A stretch of DNA of 5,045 nucleotides from assembly GCA_021846485.1 (NCBI GenBank), contig JAJZWW010000037.1, positions 8,914-13,958 of the forward strand. Reading direction: 5' to 3'. The DNA is from Actinomycetes bacterium (GTDB lineage: Bacteria > Actinomycetota > Acidimicrobiia > Acidimicrobiales > Palsa-688). This document shows positions 1 through 5,045 of this stretch, piece by piece. The stretch's first letter is position 1, and every line of letters starts with the position of its first letter. The position numbers and the translations under genes are program-made. Below the pieces are notes generated by a model. That model ran no database searches. It was given only the letters and a program-made list of their open reading frames with translations, and was not told the DNA's origin.

Positions 1-742
1 AGATCTGCATCGGCAATCCGGAGGGGTGGTAGGCGACGATGATCACCGCCCCGAACGCGCCGATCGCCCGGGCCCACCCGGTGGCCAGAGCCGTAGCCAG
101 GCCCGGGCCGGCGAGGGGCAGGCTGACCCGTCGCAGCACGCGGGCGGGCGGGTCGCCGAGCAGCGCGGCTTGCTGCTCGAGGCGCGGGTCCACGGAGGCG
201 AAGGCGGCCTGGGCGCCGAGCACGTAGTACGGGGCGGCTTCGTAGACCTCGGCGAGCACCAGGGCGAAGAAGGTGTTGGTCGCCGACAGGGGGATCTCGG
301 AGAGGATGTGCCCGATCGGGGTGGCCGGGCCGACCAGGAACACGAGCAGCAGGCCGATCACCAGCGGGGGGAGCAGGAGGCTGACCAGCAGACCCGCCTC
401 CCACAGGCGGGGGGCGGGCAGGCGACCGTGGGCCAGCAGGTAGGCGAGAGGAGTCCCGGCCACCACGAGCACCACCAGGGCGGTGGCGCTCGCCTCGACC
501 GAGACGACCAGCGGCGCAAGGGCCCCCGGGGCGCCGAGCGAGGAGGAGATCTCCCGGGGCGACAGGTGGGCCACGAGCGCGATCATCGGGCCGAGCAACG
601 CGACCCACACGACCGCCGCGCCGATCGCCGAGGCGGCACCCGAGGCCCTCCGCAGCGTGGAGACGACCGGCGGCGCCGTCTGGGACAGGCTACGAGCTGG
701 CGAGCTCGTGGCGGACCTCCTCGGGGGCGGCCGAGGCGTCAC
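1..742 (-). CDS. ABC transporter permease, WtpB/ModB type (tungstate/molybdate), 3' end off window
   Basis: This is the inner-membrane channel subunit of an oxyanion ABC importer; about 247 codons are visible and no stop is reached at the left edge. Counting from the GTG at 742, hydrophobic segments lie near residues 38-59, 79-104, 116-138 and 155-180. The cytoplasmic EAA loop is at about 189-210 (ending RVSLPL), where the ATPase docks. It is followed by WARAIGAFGAVIIVAYHP, which closely matches the ModB/WtpB signature of an AR-AIGEFGA segment then AYYP. The substrate-binding gene lies directly upstream, and its last 53 bases overlap this reading frame. The start is uncertain. The frame opens after a TGA at 758-760 and GTG 740-742 is the first usual start, but it has no clear Shine-Dalgarno. 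A GGAGG at 716-720 has no ATG, GTG or TTG in this frame at the right distance. Family assignment is firm; the choice of tungstate or molybdate rests on the neighbour and is inference. Confidence 0.88.
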   Translation of the reverse strand, partial: MTPRPPPRRSATSSPARSLSQTAPPVVSTLRRASGAASAIGAAVVWVALLGPMIALVAHLSPREISSSLGAPGALAPLVVSVEASATALVVLVVAGTPLAYLLAHGRLPAPRLWEAGLLVSLLLPPLVIGLLLVFLVGPATPIGHILSEIPLSATNTFFALVLAEVYEAAPYYVLGAQAAFASVDPRLEQQAALLGDPPARVLRRVSLPLAGPGLATALATGWARAIGAFGAVIIVAYHPSGLPMQI

Positions 743-1730
743 CGACGAGGCGGGGAGTCACGAGGCGGTAGCCGCCTCGCCGGAGCTCGTCTCGGCCCGC
801 TGCCGAGAGCAGGTAGGCGACGAAGGCTGATGCCGCCGGCCGGTCGTGGTTGCCGAGCACCGTCGCGTCGAGGACCAGGGGCACGCCGTGGACGGTCCTG
901 CCTCCCGTCAACGTGAGGGTCGCTGCGGCGTAGCCGGAGGCGAGCGAAGGGTCGCCGAAGTTGATCTCCGAGGGTAGCGACACGTAGGGCAGGTGGAGCT
1001 GGACCGCCTGGGAGAGGAAGGCACTGGCCGCGTCCAGCTGCCCGGACTGGAGCCGGGCCTCGAGCGCAGTCTCGGCGAAGACCTGCGCCGGGTTGTCCAG
1101 CCGGCCGAGCACCCGGTCTACGGTGTCGGCCGGCAGGTGGTAGCGGGTTCGGGCCAGCTCGACCATCTCGACGAACGCCTGGCCCTGGGGGTCGGTCTCG
1201 GGGTTGGTGCGTCCCAGGTGGAAGCCGGGCTCCTCCATCAACGAGAACAGGTCCCGCACCGGCCGGCGACCCTCGGCGATCGCCCGCAGCTGCGGGGCGA
1301 AGGAGCTCTTCGGGTTGTAGGCCAAGACGATCGGGCTGGCGGCCACCTGGACGTACCACGAGGTGAGCTTCGGCTCGAGGAGGGCGATCGGGGCCCCGCC
1401 GATGCTCTCGAAGACGTTGGGCGAGATCTCCCCCGCCAGGATCTCCCGGGCCACGCCGAACGAGCCTCCACCGCGTCCCTCGTAGCCGTACCCCGTCGCC
1501 CGGCTGAACGCCGGGCCCATGACCTTGTCGTCCAGCAGCTGCAACGACCCGGCGTAGGCGACGTCGGCACTCCCCGACACCTTGGCCTTCCGGGCGGTAG
1601 CCGGGTGGGTGGCCGGCGAGGTGCTCGACCCGCAGGCGGCGCACAGGATCCCGGCGGCGGCGAGGGCGGCGGCGAGTGCCGCCCGGGAGCGGCGGCGAGA
1701 GGGGAGCGATCGGCCCCCGAGAAGGTGCAT
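690..1730 (-). CDS. WtpA/ModA-type tungstate/molybdate ABC substrate-binding lipoprotein
   Basis: This is the extracytoplasmic solute-binding protein (346 residues) that would bind an oxyanion and deliver it to the permease encoded just downstream. An arginine-rich n-region (residues 7-16) and an alanine-rich hydrophobic stretch (17-29) lead to cysteines at 30 and 33, followed by GSSTSP, a plausible though imperfect lipobox. The mature part has the family layout: AGSL (60-63) at the first strand, a glycine/serine-rich ligand loop GRGGGS (85-90), LGRTNPETDPQGQA (172-185) corresponding to the WtpA GRPDPELDPxGY segment, and LPSEINFGDP (252-261) corresponding to its LPxEINLGDP segment. The C-terminus AFVAYLLSAAGRDEL is the usual closing helix. 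ATG at 1730 is preferred because it gives a normal-length signal peptide. ATG at 1757 would add nine residues. Neither has a good ribosome site. The MFS gene ends 61 bases upstream. Specificity for tungstate over molybdate or another oxyanion cannot be settled here. Confidence 0.87.
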   Translation of the reverse strand: MHLLGGRSLPSRRRSRAALAAALAAAGILCAACGSSTSPATHPATARKAKVSGSADVAYAGSLQLLDDKVMGPAFSRATGYGYEGRGGGSFGVAREILAGEISPNVFESIGGAPIALLEPKLTSWYVQVAASPIVLAYNPKSSFAPQLRAIAEGRRPVRDLFSLMEEPGFHLGRTNPETDPQGQAFVEMVELARTRYHLPADTVDRVLGRLDNPAQVFAETALEARLQSGQLDAASAFLSQAVQLHLPYVSLPSEINFGDPSLASGYAAATLTLTGGRTVHGVPLVLDATVLGNHDRPAASAFVAYLLSAAGRDELRRGGYRLVTPRLVGDASAAPEEVRHELASS

Positions 1731-1741
1731 GTCGTCAGCGT

Positions 1742-1770
1742 AGCTTGAGCGACGCATGCCCAGCTTGCGC
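1742..1770. repeat. Direct repeat AGCTTGNGC at two-helical-turn spacing before the binding-protein gene
   Basis: AGCTTGAGC (1742-1750) recurs as AGCTTGCGC (1762-1770), 20 bases apart, with a GCATGC palindrome between them. Both copies lie between the MFS stop and the preferred ATG of the binding-protein gene, so they would be in its 5' leader. If ATG 1757 is used, one copy falls in coding sequence. A binding site for an oxyanion-responsive regulator is possible but only inferred. Confidence 0.25.
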
Positions 1771-1791
1771 CAACGACGGCCGCTGGCAGGT

Positions 1792-3075
1792 TCACTCTCC
1801 GTTCGCGGGGACAGGGGTGCCCGGGGGGCGGGCGAGCAGCCGGGCGCCGACCACGACCAGCGCGCCGGCGAGGGTGAGGACGGCCGCGGCGACGAGCCAC
1901 GCCGCCGACCAGCCGAGTGAGTCGACGAGCACCCCGAAGCCGAGCGGTCCGATGCAGGCACCCACGCTGGCGCCGCTCTGGGTGCGGCTCGTGGCGCGCG
2001 CTGCAGCGCTGCGATAGGTGTCGGCGACCGCGTAGGTCAACAAGCCGGCCCACGCCCAGCCGGTGCCGTAGGCGACCACGACGGCCGGCACGAGCAGCTC
2101 CCCGACTCCCGGGGCCAGGCCGACGAAGCCGGCGACTCCGACCACCATCGCGAGGGCGACCACCCCGAACTGGGCGTCCCCCCGTTGATCCGCCCGGTGC
2201 CCCAGGTAGAGCCGCATCACCAGGCTGGCCGCGCCCCCGATCCCGGCGATCAGTCCGGCGGCCGACGGTGCGGCGCCGGCGTGCACCGCGTCGAGCACCA
2301 CGAAAGCGCCGAGCGCGTTGGCTGCGGCGGACCCGCACGCGCTGCCGGCCGCCAGGACGAGCAGCGCCTGGCGGTCGAGCTCCGGGCCCGGGCGGGCCAG
2401 CTGGGCCCGTGGGACCGGCCTGCCTGGCGTCGCGGGCGGTCCCGGTGACCCGCCGCCGGAGTCGTCGGCACGCGAGCGGTCTTCCGCTGCGGCCCCGGGC
2501 CGGTCCCGGCGGCGCGGGTGGCGGAGGGTGCCGGCCACCCCGACCGCCGATGCGGCGGCGGCGGCGAACGCCCACTGCCAGCCCACGCTCAGCGCGACCG
2601 CGGGCACCGCCAGGCCCGACAGCAGGACGGCGGCAGGGATGGCGGCCTGCTTGACGCCGAACGCGAGTCCCTGGCGGCCTGCCCCAACCGCGCCCGCGAT
2701 GTACCCGTTGGCCGCCGGCTGGATCGTGCCGTTGCCGACGCCGGCCACCGCCAGGGTGCCGACCAGCTCGGGCCAGGTGCGCACGAAGGCGGCGAGAGAT
2801 CGGAGCGACAGCACCGTCGGGACCAGCGCAGCCCGCATCACGAGAGCCGCGCCGGCCCGCTCGGTCAGGCGCCCCGAGACCGCCGCGCACAGCGCCGAAG
2901 TGGCGAAGAACGCGGCGACGGCGATCCCGAGGTGCCGACCCCCGAGGGGCAGGGAGCGGCCGATCTGGACGGCGGTCGCGCTGGTCAGGAACACCGGAGC
3001 GACCCCCGCGGTCGTCGCCGCAGCCGCCGCCAGCATCGGGCGCATCAGCGCCGCCGGCAGGGCTGTGCCCCGCAC
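1792..3075 (-). CDS. Major facilitator superfamily (MFS) transporter
   Basis: This is a 427-residue integral membrane transporter with the size and two-half layout of a 12-helix MFS permease. Hydrophobic segments fill residues about 14-190 and 236-416. They are separated by a long hydrophilic, proline/arginine-rich linker (about 185-235), as expected for the central cytoplasmic loop. The loop after helix 2 carries motif A in the form GRLTERAG (68-75). The matching loop in the second half reads GHRADQRG (292-299). GVKQAAIP (140-147) in the first half is typical of the CynX/YfcJ-like MFS_1 branch. The substrate cannot be read from sequence. The GTG at 3075 is the longest start; ATG at 3045 or 3036 would also keep the first helix, and none has a clear ribosome site. 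The gene sits between the TrhA-like gene (57-base gap) and the ABC binding protein, all in the same direction, so cotranscription is likely but a shared role is not evident. Confidence 0.88.
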   Translation of the reverse strand: MRGTALPAALMRPMLAAAAATTAGVAPVFLTSATAVQIGRSLPLGGRHLGIAVAAFFATSALCAAVSGRLTERAGAALVMRAALVPTVLSLRSLAAFVRTWPELVGTLAVAGVGNGTIQPAANGYIAGAVGAGRQGLAFGVKQAAIPAAVLLSGLAVPAVALSVGWQWAFAAAAASAVGVAGTLRHPRRRDRPGAAAEDRSRADDSGGGSPGPPATPGRPVPRAQLARPGPELDRQALLVLAAGSACGSAAANALGAFVVLDAVHAGAAPSAAGLIAGIGGAASLVMRLYLGHRADQRGDAQFGVVALAMVVGVAGFVGLAPGVGELLVPAVVVAYGTGWAWAGLLTYAVADTYRSAAARATSRTQSGASVGACIGPLGFGVLVDSLGWSAAWLVAAAVLTLAGALVVVGARLLARPPGTPVPANGE

Positions 3076-3132
3076 CCACTGGCGGCGGGGACTGCAACCC
3101 CACCACCCTGACGCGCCCGCTGCGCTCCCATG

Positions 3133-3759
3133 TCAGACGATCGACCAGACCACCGCGAAGTAGCAGGCACTGGCGGCCACGACCATCGCATGCCACACCT
3201 CGTGGTACCCGAACACGTCGGGGAAGGGATCGGGCCAGCGGGTCACGAGCACCACCGTGCCAGCCGTGTAGAGCACGCCGACGGTGAACATGAGCACGAT
3301 GTCGGCGGTGTCGAGGCGGCGCAGCGCGGTGGGGAGGGCCACCGCGGCGAGCCATCCGAGCACCACGTAGAGGGTCCCGGTGGCCGCGTGGGAGCGTTCG
3401 AAGCGGGCGAGCTTCAGCCCGACGCCGGCGGCCGCCCCGGCCCAGACGAGGTACAGCAGCACCCTGCCCTCTGTCCCGCCGACCACGAGCAGGCAGAACG
3501 GGCCGAACGCACCGGCGATCACCAGGTAGATCGTGGCGTGGTCGGCGCGCCTCATCCAGCTGCGGGCCCCCTCCGACATCGGCAGCAGATGGTAGGCGGC
3601 GCTCACCCCGTACAGCGCTACCAGGCTGAGCGCGTAGACCACCACCGACGGGCGCCCTCCGCTGCGCTCCGCGAGGAGGGCACCCCCGGGGAGAGCTACG
3701 ACGAACGCGGCGCAATGGAGCCACCCGCGCAGCTTCGGCGTCCCGGCCTCTCCGCTCAG
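3133..3759 (-). CDS. trhA: PAQR / haemolysin III family membrane protein (TrhA-like)
   Basis: This is a seven-helix membrane protein of the bacterial haemolysin III/PAQR group, linked in studied members to membrane lipid homeostasis. It is about 208 residues, normal for the family. The metal-site residues are all present: S-x3-H in YGVSAAYHLLP (S53, H57), D73-H74 in RRADHATIYLVIAG, and H-x3-H in FGYHEVWH (H186, H190) in the last helix. The first conventional start codon is GTG at 3645, but translation upstream of it gives PKLRGWLHCAAFVVALPGG, which matches the conserved RG-x-x-H N-terminus and helix 1. The gene therefore clearly starts earlier. No ATG, GTG or TTG exists there in frame. The best candidate is CTG 3757-3759, with GGGAGG at 3769-3774 nine bases upstream. 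CTG 3781-3783 would instead overlap the upstream stop as CTGA. An assembly indel joining the frame of the ATG at 3808 is a third possibility. Confidence 0.85.
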   Translation of the reverse strand: MSGEAGTPKLRGWLHCAAFVVALPGGALLAERSGGRPSVVVYALSLVALYGVSAAYHLLPMSEGARSWMRRADHATIYLVIAGAFGPFCLLVVGGTEGRVLLYLVWAGAAAGVGLKLARFERSHAATGTLYVVLGWLAAVALPTALRRLDTADIVLMFTVGVLYTAGTVVLVTRWPDPFPDVFGYHEVWHAMVVAASACYFAVVWSIV

Positions 3760-3768
3760 CCGGGGTGG

Positions 3769-3774
3769 CCTCCC
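3769..3774 (-). promoter_or_regulatory. Ribosome binding site supporting a CTG start for the TrhA-like gene
   Basis: On the minus strand this reads GGGAGG, nine bases before the CTG at 3757-3759. It is the only strong purine-rich Shine-Dalgarno match near the point where family similarity of the TrhA-like protein begins, so it decides the start in favour of that CTG. The function is inferred from position only. Confidence 0.45.
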
Positions 3775-3779
3775 GGGGC

Positions 3780-3998
3780 TCAGCGTCCCCGGTGGGGCTG
3801 CGCCCCACGCCCGTCGCCGGCGGTCGAGCGCGCGGTGGGCAGCGACGCCGTCGAGGTGTTGGCGAAGCAGTCGTCGAGCGACAGCCCCGCCGGTTCCAGG
3901 ACCTGCGCCCGGCTCAGGTTCTCCGAGCCGGAGAAGAGCACCAGGTCCCCGATCTGCATCCCGCCGGCCAGCTCTTCCCAGGGTGTCGGCGCTACCAC
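3780..3998 (-). CDS. Small hypothetical protein, 72 residues, possibly the N-terminal remnant of a YiiX-like protein
   Basis: I do not recognise this as a complete family. From the GTG at 3998 the product is 72 residues with no signal peptide or membrane helix. A purine-rich GAGAGAGG lies eight bases before that GTG, and codons are G/C-ending like those of the neighbours, so it may be translated. Residues 14-31, MQIGDLVLFSGSENLSRA, resemble the start of permuted papain-like YiiX/NlpC-P60 domains (GD-h-h-x-F, then S-x-x-SRA). The catalytic Ser-His-Val-Gly segment that normally follows a few residues later is missing. The second half (Ser/Thr-rich, then GDGRGAQPHRGR) looks unstructured. The TGA stop at 3780-3782 overlaps a CTG in the frame of the TrhA-like gene, and the two genes are probably cotranscribed. 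It could be a truncated gene, a small real gene or a chance frame. Confidence 0.4.
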   Translation of the reverse strand: MVAPTPWEELAGGMQIGDLVLFSGSENLSRAQVLEPAGLSLDDCFANTSTASLPTARSTAGDGRGAQPHRGR

Positions 3999-4159
3999 TG
4001 TCACAGCCTCTCTCGGCGCACCCTCTCGCCGCCCCTGCAGGCGACCCTGCTCCACTCTAGCCCGCGCGTCCCTCGGGCCCTGTTCTCTGGGGCACGGTGC
4101 CCGGGGAAGCGGCGCGTCCGGGTCGATCTCCTCTCGACGACCCCGCCGGAGAGCGCCGA
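3999..4159. other. Intergenic stretch without a convincing gene
   Basis: About 160 bases lie between the start of the minus-strand small ORF and the plus-strand regulator relic. Frames crossing it have arginine/proline-rich shadow composition. It would hold the promoter of the minus-strand gene run. A TAGAGT on the minus strand (4054-4059) could be a -10 element, but no fitting -35 box is visible. It also contains the near-perfect dyad at 4090-4102 listed separately. Confidence 0.5.
4090..4102. repeat. 13-base inverted repeat upstream of the minus-strand gene run
   Basis: The sequence is two six-base arms, GGGCAC and GTGCCC, around one central base. It lies about 92 bases upstream of the proposed start of the small ORF, where an operator could sit. 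Short GC-only dyads arise often by chance in DNA of this composition, so an operator role is a guess. Confidence 0.25.
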
Positions 4160-4374
4160 CGGGCCCCGCCGGCGGTCGAGCTGTTCGTCGGGCGGGTTGC
4201 GGATGCGTGCCCCGGGTTCGGGCGTACGCCGAGGCGCTCGACGATGGTCGCTTCGAGGAGGCGTGGGAGCGGGGCAGGCGCGTGACGCTCGACGAAGCGG
4301 TGTTTCTCGCGCGCACCGTGGTCGGCGACCTCTACGGCCTGGAGCCCCCCGAGCCGGCTCCTGGAACCGGGTAG
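4160..4374 (+). pseudogene. Relic of a large ATPase/LuxR (AfsR/NB-ARC-like) transcriptional regulator
   Basis: Two pieces typical of one regulator family are seen in order but in different frames. The first, about 4166-4219, reads PPAVELFVGRVADACPGF, matching the family stretch just after the nucleotide-binding domain (form: PAVxLFVxRAxAxxPxF). The second, 4213-4371, reads RVRAYAEALDDGRFEEAWERGRRVTLDEAVFLA, matching the usual C-terminal end (form: ALGxxxFxxAWxxGRxLxLxEAVxLAL), then a short tail and a TAG at 4372-4374. In intact members several hundred residues, largely helical repeats, separate these pieces. Here they touch at about 4213-4222 with a frame change, and there is no N-terminal ATPase core (no Walker A or B) upstream. 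This points to a large internal deletion and loss of the 5' part, so the locus cannot encode a working regulator. It converges on the dehydrogenase gene. Assignment is from remembered family patterns; the first piece is short and less certain than the second. Confidence 0.6.
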
Positions 4375-4431
4375 GGGAAAGGCCTCCACACCCGCCCGGC
4401 GGCCGTCGCGGGGGACTTTCCCCTATTCGGT
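4366..4431. terminator. Long inverted repeat between convergent genes, probable shared terminator
   Basis: TAGGGGAAAG (4372-4381) and CTTTCCCCTA (4416-4425) are perfect inverted arms of ten bases. In a plus-strand transcript the stem extends outward through two G-U pairs and four more pairs, giving 4366-4381 against 4416-4431. The 34-base loop can form a smaller inner stem (CCCGC 4391-4395 with GCGGG 4408-4412). The TAG of the plus-strand relic and the TAG of the minus-strand dehydrogenase lie inside opposite arms and pair with each other. Its position between convergent ends fits a bidirectional terminator. No T-run follows on either side, as is common in high-GC actinobacteria. Confidence 0.6.
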
Positions 4432-5045
4432 CACCAGCACCGCCGCCCCGCGGAAGCGGCCGTGGTAGAGGTCCGAGAGGGCGTGGTCGGCCTCCTCCAA
4501 CGGGTAGCGCTCGACGGTCGCGCGCACCCCGGCCCGCTGCGCCGCGGCCAGCCACGCCCGACCGTCCTCGCGGGTGTTCGCGGTCACGCTGCGAAGGCTG
4601 CGCTCCTCGAAGAGGTGCTCCCGGTAGCGCAGGCCCGGGATGTCGCTCAGGTGGATCCCCGCGACGGCCAGGGTGCCCCCCCGGTCGAGGGCCGCCAGGG
4701 CCACCGGCACGAGGTCGCCGACCGGAGCGAACAGGATGGCCGCGTCGAGCGGCTCGGGTGGTCGTTGGTAGGCGTCGCCCGCGGAGGCGGCCCCCAGCTC
4801 GACGGCGAGCCGGCGGTCGGCCTCCCCCCTGGTCAGCACGTGGACCCTGGCCCCCTCCGCGATGGCCAGCTGCGCGACCAGGTGGGCGGATCCGCCGAAG
4901 CCGTACAGCCCGAGCCGGCCCCCCGGGGGCAGCTCGGCACGGCGCAAGGCTCGGTAGCCGATGATCCCGGCGCAGAGCAGCGGCGCGATCTCCACGTCGT
5001 CGACGCTGTCGGGAAGGCGGTACAAGTAGCCCTCCTCGAGATCGG
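4423..5045 (-). CDS. adhA: AdhA-like zinc-type alcohol dehydrogenase (MDR family), C-terminal 206 residues
   Basis: This is the NAD(P)-binding and C-terminal part of a medium-chain dehydrogenase/reductase, which would oxidise alcohols or reduce aldehydes in the cytoplasm. The reading frame is open to the right edge, so the N-terminal catalytic domain with its zinc cysteines lies outside; whole members are about 330-350 residues. The visible part begins DLEEGYLYRLPDSVDDVE, then APLLCAGIIGYRAL, a hallmark of the AdhA/YogA group. The Rossmann motif reads YGFGGSAHLVAQLA (residues about 47-60 of the visible part), with the variant glycine pattern of this group. Further family landmarks are a GGTLAVAGIHLSDIPGL segment, SLRSVTANTREDG and the ending GRFRGAAVLVTE. 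The TTG at 5025 is an internal codon, not the start. The stop TAG lies in the inverted repeat shared with the convergent relic. The natural substrate cannot be told. Confidence 0.9.
   Translation of the reverse strand, partial: DLEEGYLYRLPDSVDDVEIAPLLCAGIIGYRALRRAELPPGGRLGLYGFGGSAHLVAQLAIAEGARVHVLTRGEADRRLAVELGAASAGDAYQRPPEPLDAAILFAPVGDLVPVALAALDRGGTLAVAGIHLSDIPGLRYREHLFEERSLRSVTANTREDGRAWLAAAQRAGVRATVERYPLEEADHALSDLYHGRFRGAAVLVTE

Noticed and set aside
1680..1730. Possible Tat (twin-arginine) signal in the binding protein (SRRRSRA)
   Set aside because: The residues after the arginine pair do not fit the Tat consensus, and the downstream cysteines fit an ordinary lipoprotein signal better.
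3117..3670. Twelve-base exact repeat CCGCTGCGCTCC at 3117-3128 and 3659-3670
   Set aside because: Only two copies, one intergenic and one coding, in very GC-rich DNA; not enough to call a repeat family.
3654..3681. Seven-base inverted repeat GCCCTCC / GGAGGGC with a 14-base loop
   Set aside because: It lies inside the extended TrhA-like coding region and encodes part of its first-helix loop; such GC-only hairpins are common by chance here.
1238..3808. Very long minus-strand open frame (856 codons) spanning the MFS, TrhA-like and binding-protein genes
   Set aside because: Its product is arginine/glycine/proline-rich without domains; it is an out-of-frame shadow of three recognisable genes in high-GC DNA.
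4054..4059. Possible -10 box TAGAGT on the minus strand upstream of the small ORF
   Set aside because: No matching -35 element at suitable spacing; a six-base match alone is weak.
3130..4212. Plus-strand open frame continuing upstream of the regulator relic
   Set aside because: Before about 4213 its translation is low-complexity His/Arg/Gly-rich shadow sequence antisense to the TrhA-like gene and small ORF; only the last 53 codons look like protein.
3890..4370. Inverted copies of CCTGGAACCGG near 3890-3900 and 4360-4370
   Set aside because: The match is eleven bases with no similarity beyond it and no target-site duplication, so it does not support a mobile element.

Overview
This is a strongly GC-rich window (third codon positions almost all G or C, GTG, TTG and apparently CTG used as starts, tightly packed genes). 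It suggests a high-GC actinobacterial chromosome. The AdhA-type dehydrogenase at the right edge has its best-known relatives in mycobacteria and other Actinomycetota. I cannot place it more finely from sequence alone.

Left part (1-3998): a run of genes all on the minus strand, read from right to left. In order of transcription these are: a 72-codon small ORF of uncertain function (3998-3780); a PAQR/haemolysin III (TrhA-type) membrane protein whose real N-terminus extends well past the first conventional start codon (3759-3133); an MFS transporter (3075-1792); a tungstate/molybdate-type (WtpA/ModA) ABC substrate-binding lipoprotein (1730-690); and the matching WtpB/ModB-type permease, which overlaps it and runs off the left edge (742-1). 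The ABC pair is a clear functional unit: the lipoprotein would capture an oxyanion, probably tungstate or molybdate, outside the membrane and the permease would pass it in. The ATPase subunit is not seen and would be expected further left. The MFS and TrhA-like genes are co-oriented but have no obvious functional link to oxyanion uptake.

Right part (3999-5045): about 165 bases without a convincing gene, then a short plus-strand relic of a large ATPase/LuxR-type transcriptional regulator. Two family-typical pieces are in different reading frames, with the several hundred residues that normally separate them missing (4160-4374). Convergent to it is an AdhA-like zinc-type alcohol dehydrogenase on the minus strand, whose N-terminal half lies beyond the right edge (5045-4423). 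Between the two convergent stop codons is a long inverted repeat whose arms contain both TAG stops. It probably acts as a shared terminator.

I see no CRISPR array, tRNA, rRNA, insertion sequence or new defence-like system. The most notable items are the decayed regulator, the stop-codon-containing palindrome, and the non-standard start of the TrhA-like gene next to the small ORF.
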